Both the position numbers and the translations under genes were made by a program. Shown here one piece after another: positions 1 to 9,548 of a stretch of DNA of 64,000 nucleotides; the first letter of the stretch is position 1; every line of letters starts with the position of its first letter. Source of the stretch: an uncultured Prevotellaceae bacterium (GTDB lineage: Bacteria; Bacteroidota; Bacteroidia; Bacteroidales; Bacteroidaceae); the NCBI GenBank assembly GCA_902780635.1, contig CACZGH010000010.1, positions 136,694 through 200,693 of the forward strand, in the 5' to 3' direction. Below the pieces are notes generated by a model. It searched no databases. It was not told the DNA's origin and saw only the letters and a program-made list of their open reading frames with translations.

Positions 1-137
1 TTAATCGTACCTTTGCTTGGTGAAACCAACGAAGGTACTCACGCTCGGCAAAAAAAGAATCAATTCTTTGGTTTTGCTCTCGCTTAATCGTACCTTTGCC
101 AATAAAACAGAAGAAAAGCTGAATCTCAGCACAACAG
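1..137 (+). promoter_or_regulatory. Duplicated promoter-like leader upstream of dxs
   Basis: A 16-base sequence, TTAATCGTACCTTTGC, occurs at 1-16 and again at 84-99. Each copy contains TACCTTTG (8-15 and 91-98), which fits the Bacteroidota -7 consensus TAnnTTTG. Between them lie two small inverted repeats: TTGGT-GAA-ACCAA (17-29) and AAAGAAT-CA-ATTCTTT. The second copy is well placed to start transcription of dxs at 138. The first may be a second promoter or part of a dispersed intergenic repeat. Promoter use is inferred. Confidence 0.5.
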
Positions 138-2033
138 ATGGGAAAAAACACATTTCAGCTATTAAATAAAATCCAGACGCCAGCCGACTTACGGAAGCTC
201 AGCGTTGAACAGTTGCCACAGCTCTGCAAAGAGTTGCGTGAGGACATTGTGGACGAGCTGTCTGTCAACCCTGGGCACTTAGCCTCCAGTCTTGGCGTTG
301 TAGAGATCACTGTGGCGCTGCACTACGTTTACAACACCCCTGAAGACCGTATTGTCTGGGATGTAGGGCACCAAGCCTACGGTCACAAGATTCTGACCGG
401 TCGTCGTGACCAATTCTACACCAACCGTTGTCTTCATGGTATCCGTCCTTTCCCCACTCCGATGGAGAGCGAATATGACACGTTTACCTGTGGTCATGCC
501 TCCAACTCCATCTCCGCAGCCTTGGGTATGGCTGTTGCCGCCCGCCTGACGAAGAAAAAACGGCATGTGGTGGCTGTCATTGGCGATGGTGCCATGAGCG
601 GTGGTCTGGCTTTTGAGGGTTTGAACAATGTGTCGTCAAGCCCTAACAACATGCTCATCATCCTCAATGACAACGACATGAGCATCGACCGTTCTGTCGG
701 TGGTATGCAGCAATATCTACTGAGTCTGAATACCAGTGAGACTTACAACAAGGTGCGTTACAAGGTGGCCAACTGGCTCCAAGGCAAAGGGATGCTTGGC
801 GATGACCGTCGTCACGGTCTGATTCGTCTGAACAACGCCCTTAAATCCGCCATCAGCCATCAACAGAATGTGTTTGAAGGTATGAACATCCGCTACTTCG
901 GACCCTTCGACGGCCATGACGTCATCAATATTGTACGTCTTTTGAAGCAGTTGAAGAACATGAAAGGTCCGAAGATGCTGCATCTTCACACCGTCAAGGG
1001 CAAAGGTTACAAGCCTGCGGAGAAAGCCGCCACCATCTGGCACGCCCCCGGCAAATTTGACGTTGACACCGGCGAGCGTGTGGTGAGTGACAACAAGAGT
1101 CAGCCACCTAAATATCAAGACGTGTTCGGCCACACCCTATTGGAGTTGGCCCGCAAGAACAATCGCATTGTAGGAGTGACCCCTGCCATGCCCACCGGCT
1201 GCTCTATGAATATCATGATGGATGCGTTGCCCAGTCGTACTTTCGACGTAGGTATCGCCGAGGGGCATGCTGTCACGTTCTCGGCCGGCATGGCCAAAGA
1301 CGGACTGATACCTTTCTGCAACATCTACAGCGCTTTTTCACAGCGTGCTTATGACAACATCATACACGATGCTGCCATTCTCAACTTGCCTATCGTCATC
1401 TGTCTGGACCGAGCCGGCCTTGTGGGTCAAGACGGCCCTACGCATCATGGTGCTTTCGACCTTGCTTTCCTACGAGCCATCCCCAACCTCACGATTGCCT
1501 CTCCCATCAATGAGCACGAGTTGCGCAACCTGATGTACACGGCTCAGCTCCCAGGCATGGGCACCTTTGTGATACGCTACCCCAGAGGTCATGGCGAGCT
1601 CATCGACTGGCGTAATGACATGCAAGAGGTCGGTGTTGGCACCGGAAGAAAGCTTTGCGATGGTCAGGATGTGGCTGTGCTGAGCGTTGGCCCTATCGGC
1701 AATTTAGTGACCCAAGCTATCACCGAGTTGGCAGACGAAGGCCAGCATGTCAGTGTGGCTCATTACGATATGCGATTCATCAAACCCCTTGACGAACAGC
1801 TGCTCCAGGAAGTGAGTCAGCGTTTCCATCATGTCATTACCATCGAAGATGGTTGTATCGCCGGAGGGTTTGGCTCTGCAGTTGTGGAATGGATGGTCGA
1901 CCATGGATACCACCTCGACATCCATCGTCTGGGACTTCCCGACCAGTTTATCGAACATGGCACCGTAGAAGAGTTGCGTCATCTGACGGGCCTCGACGTG
2001 GAGAACATCAAGAAAACCATACTGAGCGTATGA
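138..2033 (+). CDS. dxs: 1-deoxy-D-xylulose-5-phosphate synthase
   Basis: This cytoplasmic thiamine-diphosphate enzyme condenses pyruvate with glyceraldehyde-3-phosphate, the first step of the MEP isoprenoid pathway, which also feeds thiamine and pyridoxal synthesis. The 631-residue length is normal for Dxs. Seen in order: [16 protein letters not shown] (74-89), the ThDP/Mg site GDGAMSGG (149-156), the transketolase pyrimidine-domain segment [15 protein letters not shown] with the catalytic Glu at about 375, [15 protein letters not shown] (424-438), and a C-terminal transketolase domain. It is the first gene of an operon: its stop overlaps the trkA start as ATGA. Confidence 0.96.
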   Translation: MGKNTFQLLNKIQTPADLRKLSVEQLPQLCKELREDIVDELSVNPGHLASSLGVVEITVALHYVYNTPEDRIVWDVGHQAYGHKILTGRRDQFYTNRCLHGIRPFPTPMESEYDTFTCGHASNSISAALGMAVAARLTKKKRHVVAVIGDGAMSGGLAFEGLNNVSSSPNNMLIILNDNDMSIDRSVGGMQQYLLSLNTSETYNKVRYKVANWLQGKGMLGDDRRHGLIRLNNALKSAISHQQNVFEGMNIRYFGPFDGHDVINIVRLLKQLKNMKGPKMLHLHTVKGKGYKPAEKAATIWHAPGKFDVDTGERVVSDNKSQPPKYQDVFGHTLLELARKNNRIVGVTPAMPTGCSMNIMMDALPSRTFDVGIAEGHAVTFSAGMAKDGLIPFCNIYSAFSQRAYDNIIHDAAILNLPIVICLDRAGLVGQDGPTHHGAFDLAFLRAIPNLTIASPINEHELRNLMYTAQLPGMGTFVIRYPRGHGELIDWRNDMQEVGVGTGRKLCDGQDVAVLSVGPIGNLVTQAITELADEGQHVSVAHYDMRFIKPLDEQLLQEVSQRFHHVITIEDGCIAGGFGSAVVEWMVDHGYHLDIHRLGLPDQFIEHGTVEELRHLTGLDVENIKKTILSV

Positions 2034-3376
2034 AAATCATCATCATAGGCGCGTCCGCCATTGGTTCCCATTTGGCCCGCCTTCTCTCACGGAGCAATCA
2101 GGACATCATCCTCATCGACGAGGATGCAGACCAGCTGAACAATATCAGCAGCGACTATGACCTCATGACGCTTCATGCCTCACCCACCGACATCAAGTCT
2201 CTACGTGACGCCGGTGCGGGTCATGCAGACCTGTTCATCGCCGTCACTCCTGATGAGAATGTGAACATCAACTGCTGTGTGATGGCCCACACGATGGGTG
2301 CTGTGAAGACGGTGGCGCAGATAGACCGTTACGCATACGTCTCCCCAGAAAACGCCAAGTTTTTCCAGCGCATGGGCATCGACACGCTGATCTATCCCGA
2401 GATGCTTGCTGCCCGCGACATCATCAACGGTCTGAAGATGAGTTGGGTACGTCAGCGCTGGGATGTTCACGATGGTTCGCTGGTGATGCTGGGCATCAAG
2501 TTGCGCGAGTCATGTGAGATCCTCAACCAACCTCTGAAAAAACTCTGCGGTCCTCAGGACCCCTATCATGTGGTAGCCATCAAGCGCAACTCCGACACTA
2601 TCATCCCTGGTGGTGATGATGAGTTGAAGCTATACGACATCGTCTACTTCATGACCATGAAGAACTACATCCCATACATTCGGAAGATTGTAGGCAAGGA
2701 GCACTATGCCGATGTCAAGAATGTGATGATTATGGGTGGTGGCAAGACCGCTATCCGCGCGGCGCTCACTATGCCCGAATATATGAATGCGAAGATCATC
2801 GAAGTGGACGAGCGCCAGTGTGAATATCTGAACGACGCCCTAGAGGACAACAATACGATGGTGATCAACGGTGACGGCCGCGACCTGGACTTGCTGCTTG
2901 ACGAGAACATCGGCAACACGCAAGCCTTTGTGGCGCTGACGGGCAATGCCGAGACCAATATCCTGGCGTGTCTGACAGCCAAGCGTCTGGGTGTGAGGAA
3001 GACCATCGCCATGGTTGAGAACTCCAACTATGCGAGCATGGCCGAGAGCCTTGACATCGGCACCATTATCAACAAGAAAGTTCTGGCCGCTGGAAGTATT
3101 TACCAGATGATGCTTGATGCCGACGTACAGAACATCCGTTTCCTCATGTCTGCCAATGCCGACGTGGCAGAATTCACTGCCCAGAAAGGCTCGAAAGTGA
3201 CTCGCAAGAAAGTGTTTGAGTTAGGCCTTCCCCATGGCACCACTATTGGTGGTCTGGTGCGCGGCAAGACGGGCATGCTGGTGAGTGGTGGCACACAGAT
3301 AGAAGCTGGCGACATTGTGGTGGTCTTCTGCCATGATGTGAACATGAAAAAAATAGAGAAATTCTTCACCACTTGA
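2030..3376 (+). CDS. trkA: Trk potassium uptake regulatory subunit TrkA
   Basis: TrkA is the peripheral cytoplasmic NAD(H)-binding gating subunit of the Trk K+ uptake system. The 448-residue protein has the usual duplicated RCK layout. The first Rossmann half begins [19 protein letters not shown] (with a GASAIG variant of GxGxxG) and is followed by a TrkA_C domain. The second half starts near [10 protein letters not shown] and has its own C-terminal domain. The ATG at 2030 overlaps the dxs stop (ATGA) and gives the canonical N-terminus; a longer in-frame extension back to 1853 lies inside dxs and is not believed. The stop overlaps the trkH start (TGATG), so the two Trk subunits are translationally coupled. 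Confidence 0.95.
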   Translation: MKIIIIGASAIGSHLARLLSRSNQDIILIDEDADQLNNISSDYDLMTLHASPTDIKSLRDAGAGHADLFIAVTPDENVNINCCVMAHTMGAVKTVAQIDRYAYVSPENAKFFQRMGIDTLIYPEMLAARDIINGLKMSWVRQRWDVHDGSLVMLGIKLRESCEILNQPLKKLCGPQDPYHVVAIKRNSDTIIPGGDDELKLYDIVYFMTMKNYIPYIRKIVGKEHYADVKNVMIMGGGKTAIRAALTMPEYMNAKIIEVDERQCEYLNDALEDNNTMVINGDGRDLDLLLDENIGNTQAFVALTGNAETNILACLTAKRLGVRKTIAMVENSNYASMAESLDIGTIINKKVLAAGSIYQMMLDADVQNIRFLMSANADVAEFTAQKGSKVTRKKVFELGLPHGTTIGGLVRGKTGMLVSGGTQIEAGDIVVVFCHDVNMKKIEKFFTT

Positions 3377-4839
3377 TGGTCAATCTGAAGCTGATATATA
3401 AGATTATCGGCCTGCTACTATTGATAGAGGCTGCTTTTATGACGACCTGCGTCGCCATGGCCCTTTATTTTCGCGGTAGCGACACCTGGCCGTTCATTTT
3501 CACTCTCGTCATCACCACTGCCGCGGGTTTCGGCCTTCTGCGTCTTGGCCATGACGCCCCCAGTATGATGACCCGCCGCGACTCCTACGCTGTTGTGACG
3601 CTTACCTGGCTCACTTTCAGTATTTTCGGTTCACTGCCTTATCTGTTTAGCGGCATTATCGGCAATCCCACCGATGCCTTTTTCGAGACCATGTCTGGCT
3701 TTACCACGACCGGAGCCTCCGTACTTAACGATGTGGAGTCGGAATTGTATTTACACCATGCCATGTTGTTCTGGCGCTCGTTGTCACAATGGGTGGGCGG
3801 TCTAGGTATTGTGTTTTTCACCATCGCCATTCTTCCCTCAATGGTCAGCGGTTCTATGCGTGTGTTCTCCGCTGAAGCCACCGGTCCTATCCGTTCGAAG
3901 ATGCATCCTCGTCTGAGTACCAATGCCAAATGGATCTGGTCGGTCTACTTGGCACTCACCATCGGCTGTATCGTAGCTTACGCATTGGCAGGCATGGACT
4001 GGTTTAGCGCGCTGAATTATGGTATGACGACCACTGCCACTGGTGGTTTCTCTATCCACAACGACAGTATTGCCCATTTCCACTCTGCCGCGATCGAATA
4101 CATCGGTCTTGCCTTTCAGTTTTTGTCAGGCATCAACTTCACGGTGCTTTACATGATGGTCATCAAACGTCAATTTAAGGCCTTCTACAAGAACTCCGAA
4201 TTGCGCTTTTACTCCATTCTTGTTGTGGGTTGCAGCTTATGGATCACCATTATCCTCATGAGCCATCAAGGCTACGATTTGGAACACGCCATCAGGAGCG
4301 CCACCTTCCAAGTGGTGTCGCTTATGACCACTACGGGCATTTTCTGCGACCATGTGGGTTCTTGGCCCCATCTGACCTGGATGATTCTGTCGATACTGAT
4401 GTTCATCGGAGCCTGTGCCGGATCTACGAGTGGTGGTTTCAAAAGTGTGCGCGCACTGATGATTTGCAAAGTCATCCAAAATGAGTTTCGTCGTCTCCTT
4501 CACCCCCGCGCCGTGCTTCCCGTGAAGATCAATGGCCATGCTATGCCTTCTGCTACTGTACAGAATCTGCTGGCATTTTTTGCCGTCTACATCTTAGCCT
4601 GCCTAGGCATTGTCGGTGTGATGCTTGGCATCGGTATCGACATCACCAACTCGGTGGTTATCTCACTCAGCTGCATCAACAATGTGGGGCTTCCTCTCAA
4701 TGAACTGGGTCCGGACATGACCTGGGGCAGCCTGCCTCCCCTCATCAAATGGTTCTGTTCGCTACTGATGCTGATGGGTCGTCTTGAGATATTTAATGTG
4801 CTCATATTACTCACCCCGTCATATTGGAAGGATAATTAG
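3376..4839 (+). CDS. trkH: Trk potassium uptake membrane subunit TrkH
   Basis: This is the integral-membrane K+ translocating subunit that partners TrkA, encoded directly upstream. The 487-residue protein has many hydrophobic spans and the four pore-loop signatures of the Trk/Ktr/HKT family: SGFTTTGASVL, TTATGGFS, TTTGIFCD and INNVGLPLNELGP. The ATG at 3376 shares its A with the trkA stop. A TTG one codon earlier is also possible but is less likely than the coupled ATG. The dxs-trkA-trkH order looks like a housekeeping operon. Confidence 0.95.
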   Translation: MVNLKLIYKIIGLLLLIEAAFMTTCVAMALYFRGSDTWPFIFTLVITTAAGFGLLRLGHDAPSMMTRRDSYAVVTLTWLTFSIFGSLPYLFSGIIGNPTDAFFETMSGFTTTGASVLNDVESELYLHHAMLFWRSLSQWVGGLGIVFFTIAILPSMVSGSMRVFSAEATGPIRSKMHPRLSTNAKWIWSVYLALTIGCIVAYALAGMDWFSALNYGMTTTATGGFSIHNDSIAHFHSAAIEYIGLAFQFLSGINFTVLYMMVIKRQFKAFYKNSELRFYSILVVGCSLWITIILMSHQGYDLEHAIRSATFQVVSLMTTTGIFCDHVGSWPHLTWMILSILMFIGACAGSTSGGFKSVRALMICKVIQNEFRRLLHPRAVLPVKINGHAMPSATVQNLLAFFAVYILACLGIVGVMLGIGIDITNSVVISLSCINNVGLPLNELGPDMTWGSLPPLIKWFCSLLMLMGRLEIFNVLILLTPSYWKDN

Positions 4840-4841
4840 AA

Positions 4842-4874
4842 TACCTCCCCCTGACCCCTCCGAAGGAGGGGAGG
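4842..4874. repeat. GC-rich palindromic intergenic repeat, copy 1
   Basis: The segment TACCTCCCCCTGACCCCTCC followed by GAAGGAGGGGAGG lies directly after trkH. A near-identical copy in inverted orientation lies at 47837-47869. Its arms CCCCTCC/GGAGGGG can form a hairpin, so it may double as a terminator or mRNA-stabilising element. It resembles dispersed REP-like intergenic elements. Confidence 0.6.
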
Positions 4875-4943
4875 TAGAAGATTGGAGAAAATATAAATAG
4901 AATTAGAAGAAAAAAAATAAATTGGAATAATCAACTTGTAATA

Positions 4944-5906
4944 ATGATACCTATCAAATTTGAGCCATTGCTAAAGTCAACCCTTTGGGGAGGCGACAAA
5001 ATCATCTCTTTCAAGCACTTGAGCAGTCAACAAGAACAGGTTGGTGAGAGTTGGGAAATCTCCGGAGTAAAGGGTTTTGAGACCCGCGTCTCGGAAGGTC
5101 CCTACAAAGGTATACCCCTCAACGAATTGGTGGCTCAGCTGAAAGAGCGTTTGGTGGGTGTAGACAACTATCAGCGTTTCGGGGATGAGTTTCCGTTGCT
5201 CATCAAATTTATCGATGCCCATCAGGATCTCTCCATCCAAGTACATCCCACCGACGAGGTGGCCCATCGCCAAGGCAAAGAGCGTGGTAAGACCGAGATG
5301 TGGTATATCATGAACTCCGATCCTGGCTCATTTCTATATTGCGGTCTGAGAAAAGCTATCACGCCTGAGGAATATAAAGAAATGGTGGACAATGACACCA
5401 TCTGTGATGCTTTAGCTCAATATGAAGCGAACGAGGGTGATGTGTTTTTCCTGCCAGCGGGCCGTATCCACTCCATCGGCTCTGGTTGTTTTCTTGCAGA
5501 GATACAGGAGACGAGCGATGTGACATACCGCATCTACGACTACAAACGTAAGGACAAGGATGGTCACTATCGTGAGCTTCACACCAAGGAAGCAGCAGAG
5601 AGCATCAACTATCAGGTAGAGCGTGACTACCGCACACATTACACCCCTCTGCGCAACACCGCTGTCCCTGTGATCAGTTGTCCACATTTCACGACCTCTG
5701 TTTACGACCTGGATGAGCCGATGACCCTCGACTATTCCGAACTTGACAGTTTTGTGATTCTGATAGGAGTGCAGGGTGAAGGTGTGCTGTGCGACGAAGA
5801 GGGCAATGAGACTTCTCTCCGTGCAGGAGAGACCATCCTAATACCCGCTGAGGCGCAAGAAGTGCGCATCAGCGGAAGCGTGAGGTTTTTAGAAACGTTT
5901 GTTTAG
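4944..5906 (+). CDS. manA: Class I mannose-6-phosphate isomerase
   Basis: This zinc-dependent cytoplasmic enzyme interconverts mannose-6-phosphate and fructose-6-phosphate, linking mannose use with GDP-mannose and GDP-fucose supply. At 320 residues it matches the short bacterial type. Metal ligands can be read: Q99-V-H101, E118 (in KTEMWYI) and H176 (GRIHSIG). The N-terminus MIPIKFEPLLKSTLWGGDKI is typical of the Bacteroidota and Gram-positive proteins. It stands alone, separated from trkH by about 100 bases that contain the palindromic repeat. Confidence 0.94.
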   Translation: MIPIKFEPLLKSTLWGGDKIISFKHLSSQQEQVGESWEISGVKGFETRVSEGPYKGIPLNELVAQLKERLVGVDNYQRFGDEFPLLIKFIDAHQDLSIQVHPTDEVAHRQGKERGKTEMWYIMNSDPGSFLYCGLRKAITPEEYKEMVDNDTICDALAQYEANEGDVFFLPAGRIHSIGSGCFLAEIQETSDVTYRIYDYKRKDKDGHYRELHTKEAAESINYQVERDYRTHYTPLRNTAVPVISCPHFTTSVYDLDEPMTLDYSELDSFVILIGVQGEGVLCDEEGNETSLRAGETILIPAEAQEVRISGSVRFLETFV

Positions 5907-5914
5907 TGTTTTAT

Positions 5915-6030
5915 AGAGGTGAGAAGTGAGAGGTAAGAGGTGAGAGATTACCACTGCGAAATGCGAACCTCAAATAGCGAAAAGCGAACAACGAATAGCG
6001 AACGACGAATAGCGAAAAGCGAACACCGAA
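5915..6030. repeat. Purine-rich simple repeats downstream of manA
   Basis: Positions 5915-5941 (AGAGGTGAGAAGTGAGAGG...) are repeated exactly over 27 bases at 28007-28033, also just after a plus-strand stop codon. From about 5956 to 6029 follows a degenerate array of GCGAA / AGCGAAC / GAATAGCGAA units. No coding potential is seen. These look like dispersed low-complexity intergenic repeats. Confidence 0.7.
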
Positions 6031-6040
6031 ACACGAACAG

Positions 6041-6427
6041 CTACATCGTTTTAAGGGCTTTGACAATGCCTGCCTCCAAGGCTTTCTCATATGAACGGAA
6101 ACGGCGTGTCTCGGTGAGTGCTCCGTCTCTTAGGCGGATGATGGTGGCATAATACTTGCCGACCTTACCACAGAAATAATCACGTCCGACAAGCACATCA
6201 TACTTTTTTTTCTCTCTCAGCCATTGTTGTGCCTGCGACAATTCTGGGGCAGAATAAGCCTGATGCCTTACATTTTTGTCATGTGCCGGCCGGTTCCAAT
6301 TGTCAGCGCCATACTCTGATTTCTCTATCAGTTCACCTGTGTTGTCATAGTGGGCTTCCACCGGTTCATTGAATCGGTGTTTCCTCAGCAGTCTGGCTGT
6401 TTCCTTGTTTACAAGAGTCTGTTTCAT
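6041..6427 (-). CDS. Small protein of unknown function, third gene of the ATPase-DUF4435 cluster
   Basis: The 128-residue soluble protein starts MKQTLVNKETARLLRKHRFN; a start nine codons further upstream is less likely. It has an Arg/Lys-rich C-terminus (RFRSYEKALEAGIVKALK). I do not recognise a named domain; short proteins with an NKETARLL-type N-terminus are common in Bacteroidota genomes, often near mobile DNA. Its first 62 bases overlap the end of the DUF4435 gene in another frame, which suggests translational coupling and membership of the same operon. Function unknown; a role in the neighbouring putative defence module is only inference. Confidence 0.6.
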   Translation of the reverse strand: MKQTLVNKETARLLRKHRFNEPVEAHYDNTGELIEKSEYGADNWNRPAHDKNVRHQAYSAPELSQAQQWLREKKKYDVLVGRDYFCGKVGKYYATIIRLRDGALTETRRFRSYEKALEAGIVKALKTM

Positions 6428-7418
6428 GTTTATCCAGATATCTTTGTATATCACTCTTCAACCGTAGATACGGTGCAGAGTTGACATACCCTAAATTTTT
6501 CTTCAACATTGCGTTGACATTCTCCACACTATGGTCATAGCATGAAAGTTCGTTGCGCATCTGCGTGCTATGTACCGCTTTGCTTCGTATCTCGTTTTCC
6601 CGCTCGCGCCTCAGTTTCTCACACACCTTTGTAAGCATCGGCGCTACGATACTATCGTGCAGATGATGCCCCTGCACATAGAGATAAGTCGTATCGGGGG
6701 TGACTCCCAATGCCTTGAGTTCCTCTTTCAGTGCGAGGTAAGTCTCCTTGGCATCAGGGTTTTCGTTTTGCAATTGTATGACCCTTCTTCCTACTTTATG
6801 CCTTACCCTGGCCAGTCCCTCTGCGGCATTCTGCATCGTGAAATGACCGACTTCTATAATCTTGTTGAAATCAGAGATAGAGAAATCGGAGAAGTTGGGT
6901 CTCCTATAGTACCATATACTCCATACGAAAAGAGGGAAGATTGCCTTAGAGTATTCTTTTAGATACAATTGGAAATCAAACACACTACGGTCGTTGAGTG
7001 TTGCCATCACACAGACGTTGTGCAATGAGGGAGCATAGCATTGAAAGTTTTCAATGGCATAGACGTAAGTATGGAAGACATAAGGGCTGGAGATGATTTT
7101 CTCAGAGGTTTTGGTTGCTCCCTGGATGAGGAAGTCGTAGTCGGCATCGACACAAGCTATCATATCCTCGCCCAGATTATCGCCCACAAGATTCATGAGC
7201 ACCTGTTTTTTCCCTTTCGACAAGTTGACTTTCGAGGGGAGCATCACCTCGAAATATCTTCGGTCGTTTTCAAACCCACTGAGCACCATTCGCCAAAAGA
7301 ACACATCATCGTAGCTTTCCACGTAAGCCGCGATCCTTCTGCGCGCCGTCTTCGACCTCATTTGATTGGCCGCGCTGAAATAGTCGGATGTGAGATTATC
7401 TTTTAGGCGTTTGGGCAT
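6366..7418 (-). CDS. DUF4435 (TOPRIM-like) protein, AriB-like
   Basis: The 350-residue cytoplasmic protein shows the DUF4435 pattern: YVESYDDVFFWRMVL with an acidic residue at E34, an aspartate pair in IACVDADYDFL (D91, D93), then VYAIENFQCYAPSL (E123-N124). DUF4435 proteins carry a TOPRIM fold and act as nucleases when paired with an ABC-type ATPase, as AriB does with AriA in the PARIS anti-phage system. The ATPase is the gene directly upstream (7469-8290), with a 50-base gap. The arrangement therefore supports a PARIS-like or OLD-like defence module. The nuclease role is inferred from family, not shown by sequence alone. Confidence 0.75.
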   Translation of the reverse strand: MPKRLKDNLTSDYFSAANQMRSKTARRRIAAYVESYDDVFFWRMVLSGFENDRRYFEVMLPSKVNLSKGKKQVLMNLVGDNLGEDMIACVDADYDFLIQGATKTSEKIISSPYVFHTYVYAIENFQCYAPSLHNVCVMATLNDRSVFDFQLYLKEYSKAIFPLFVWSIWYYRRPNFSDFSISDFNKIIEVGHFTMQNAAEGLARVRHKVGRRVIQLQNENPDAKETYLALKEELKALGVTPDTTYLYVQGHHLHDSIVAPMLTKVCEKLRRERENEIRSKAVHSTQMRNELSCYDHSVENVNAMLKKNLGYVNSAPYLRLKSDIQRYLDKHETDSCKQGNSQTAEETPIQ

Positions 7419-7424
7419 TGGAAA

Positions 7425-7454
7425 TAATTAGGAATTAATAATTAGGAATTAGGA
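7425..7454. repeat. AATTAGGAATTA simple repeat
   Basis: The short gap between the ATPase and DUF4435 genes is filled by tandem TAATTAGGAATTA-type units. Related units lie at 20553-20590, 28036-28070 and 28486-28520. They are dispersed, AT-rich and non-coding. Confidence 0.6.
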
Positions 7455-7468
7455 GTGAGTGGTAGCTA

Positions 7469-8290
7469 CTAACTATTGTCTGTGATGTCGGAAACTTCGG
7501 TGACATGGTCCATCCATCCGTTCATAATGACCGCTGGTGAGTGGGTGGTGAGGATGACTTGCACATTGGGATTGAGTTCCAACACCATGTCGATGAGTCT
7601 CTTTTGCCATTCGATATGGAGACTCACCTCTGGCTCGTCCATAAAGAGTACGGTGTGAGTATTGTCCTGTATGAGCACCGTGAGCAGGATGGCGAGCATC
7701 TGTTTCTCTCCACTCGACAACTGATAGGGCACCAGTGTCTCCCCTATCTGTGAGAAGAAAATTTCATTGGCTGTACGCACGATTTTCTTCCCCGTGTCAG
7801 AGAAGAGGTCGTCCATGAGGTCTTGGAAACGTTTCTTGGGTGCTGACAACTGCTGCGCCTTGAGAGCTGCATCGGGGGCACCACTTTGCAAGACGGCGAT
7901 GATGCGGTTGCCGATATTCACCTGATAATCGAGATATTTTCTTTGCAACTGGAAGAGCTGCCAGTCGAGCTCAGTAGCAAGGCTCATATCCATTTTGGTG
8001 AGTGTGTCAAGGTTCATCAAAGGTCTATCAAACGACCGTATCACATCATACCTGATCCACTTAGCCTCTTCGGGATACACCTTCAGATGAACCCCTTTGA
8101 GCATGTGGCTATGATACTCGCCCCCTGCCGAGAGCCCTTTTACCACCTTGTTGATGATGGTGCTTTTGCCCTGTCCATTGGTGCCACTGAGTATGTTGAC
8201 CCTCTTGTCAAGGTCCCATTTGATATGACGCTTGCCACTCCATAGCGAGTCAATCTCTATCTGCTGTATGTAATCGGCGTATTTTTGCAT
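7469..8290 (-). CDS. ABC-type ATPase (AAA), AriA-like partner of DUF4435
   Basis: The 273-residue SMC/RecF-like ATPase has Walker A GTNGQGKST (36-44), ABC signature LSSGEKQM (191-198), Walker B TVLFMDEPEVSLH (213-225) and a switch histidine at H250 (TTHSPAVI). It has no membrane segments, so it is a soluble sensor or motor type rather than a transporter. It is shorter than AriA proteins of enterobacterial PARIS. It leads a minus-strand operon with the DUF4435 gene. Alternatives are a housekeeping AAA_13/AAA_15-family protein; the DUF4435 pairing favours defence. Confidence 0.8.
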   Translation of the reverse strand: MQKYADYIQQIEIDSLWSGKRHIKWDLDKRVNILSGTNGQGKSTIINKVVKGLSAGGEYHSHMLKGVHLKVYPEEAKWIRYDVIRSFDRPLMNLDTLTKMDMSLATELDWQLFQLQRKYLDYQVNIGNRIIAVLQSGAPDAALKAQQLSAPKKRFQDLMDDLFSDTGKKIVRTANEIFFSQIGETLVPYQLSSGEKQMLAILLTVLIQDNTHTVLFMDEPEVSLHIEWQKRLIDMVLELNPNVQVILTTHSPAVIMNGWMDHVTEVSDITDNS

Positions 8291-8312
8291 AGCTTACGTA
8301 TATTATTTTAGG

Positions 8313-8320
8313 CAAAGATA
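8313..8320 (-). promoter_or_regulatory. -7 promoter element for the ATPase-DUF4435 operon
   Basis: On the minus strand this reads TATCTTTG, a match to TAnnTTTG, 23 bases before the ATPase start codon. It lies in the divergent gap shared with the efflux operon. Confidence 0.5.
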
Positions 8321-8447
8321 AATAAAAAAAATAGAAATCGTAAGAAAAAAGCACGAAAATAGTTGAAGTAACAACATTGTTGTTAATTTTTTTTAATAAG
8401 GAAGTCATACGTTAAACATTTCTATCGAATAGTCATCATAAAAAGAT

Positions 8448-9548
8448 ATGAGAAATTATCTTTTTAAGATGTTGGTGGTGGTTCTGGTTTGTCACCTCCT
8501 ATATGCCTGTAAAGAGGAGAAGAAAGAAGACAAGCCCCACGGCCCCGCCCATTATAAAACCATGGTAGTGTCTGCCCACGACGTTACACTCTATCAGCCC
8601 TATACGGCCCGTATCTCCGGCAGACAGATAGTGGAGGTGCGCCCTCAAGTGTCTGGAAACATCACCCAGATTTGCATCAAGGAAGGAGACCAAGTGAGAA
8701 AAGGCCAGACCTTGTTTGTCATTGACCAGACCCCTTACAAGGCCGCTTTAGAGATGGCCGTTGCTTCCCGTAGGAGTGCAGAGGCCAAGTTGGCCACAGC
8801 CCGTATGAACTATCGCAGTGAGGTGGGTCTGCAAGAGAGCAATGTCGTGTCATCTTTTTCTGTGGAGACCACGCGCAACGCCTTGCTTGAAGCCGAAGCT
8901 GCCTTAGAGCAAGCCAAAGCCCAGGAGCACAATGCCCGCAACAGTCTCTCGTATACCATCGTGCGTAGCCCGCTCAACGGTGTAGCCTCCATGATACCCT
9001 GGCATGTGGGCGCCTTGGTAAGCAGCAGTATCAGTGAGCCTTTGGTGACGGTGGCCGACGACCATGAAGTGTACGCCTATTTCTCCATCACAGAGAACCA
9101 TGCTCTCGACCTCATCCGCCAGTTTGGCTCCATCAGTCGTTTTCTCCAGCAGGCTCCACCAGTGAACCTTCGGCTGAGCAATGGCGACTCCTATGCTTTG
9201 GGCGGTCATATAGACGCGGTGAGTGGCACTGTGGAATCCACAACTGGAGCTGTGAATCTGCGCGCCACCTTCCCCAACCCCGACCGTCTGCTCCATAATG
9301 GCGGTAGTGCGACGATCATCCTGCCCACCCATATCAACCACTGTATCGTAGTGCCGCAAGAAGCGACCTACGAATTGCAAAACAAAGTGTTTGTCTACCG
9401 TGTTGTCAACGGCCTCACAAAAGCCACACCTGTGGAGGTGCGCCGCCAGAACAACGGTCGTGAATATATCATCAGCAAGGGTCTTAACGTAGGCGATACC
9501 ATCGTGGCTGAAGGCGCCGGTCTGCTGAAAGAAGGTATAAAGTTATGA
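8448..9548 (+). CDS. RND efflux periplasmic adaptor (membrane fusion protein)
   Basis: The 366-residue HlyD/AcrA-type adaptor links the inner-membrane pump to an outer-membrane channel. The N-terminus (hydrophobic stretch ending LLYAC, Cys21) looks like a lipoprotein signal, as in AcrA. Next come a barrel-sandwich/biotinyl-lipoyl segment (VRPQVSGNITQICIKEGDQV), an alpha-hairpin region (about 95-160) and a beta-barrel domain. Its stop overlaps the pump start (ATGA). No outer-membrane factor follows, so the channel must be encoded elsewhere. Substrate cannot be told from sequence. Confidence 0.92.
   Translation: MRNYLFKMLVVVLVCHLLYACKEEKKEDKPHGPAHYKTMVVSAHDVTLYQPYTARISGRQIVEVRPQVSGNITQICIKEGDQVRKGQTLFVIDQTPYKAALEMAVASRRSAEAKLATARMNYRSEVGLQESNVVSSFSVETTRNALLEAEAALEQAKAQEHNARNSLSYTIVRSPLNGVASMIPWHVGALVSSSISEPLVTVADDHEVYAYFSITENHALDLIRQFGSISRFLQQAPPVNLRLSNGDSYALGGHIDAVSGTVESTTGAVNLRATFPNPDRLLHNGGSATIILPTHINHCIVVPQEATYELQNKVFVYRVVNGLTKATPVEVRRQNNGREYIISKGLNVGDTIVAEGAGLLKEGIKL

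Noticed and set aside
1853-2029. N-terminal extension of TrkA
   Set aside because: The extension lies wholly within dxs, is Arg-rich, and precedes a canonical Rossmann start at 2030 with an ATGA overlap.
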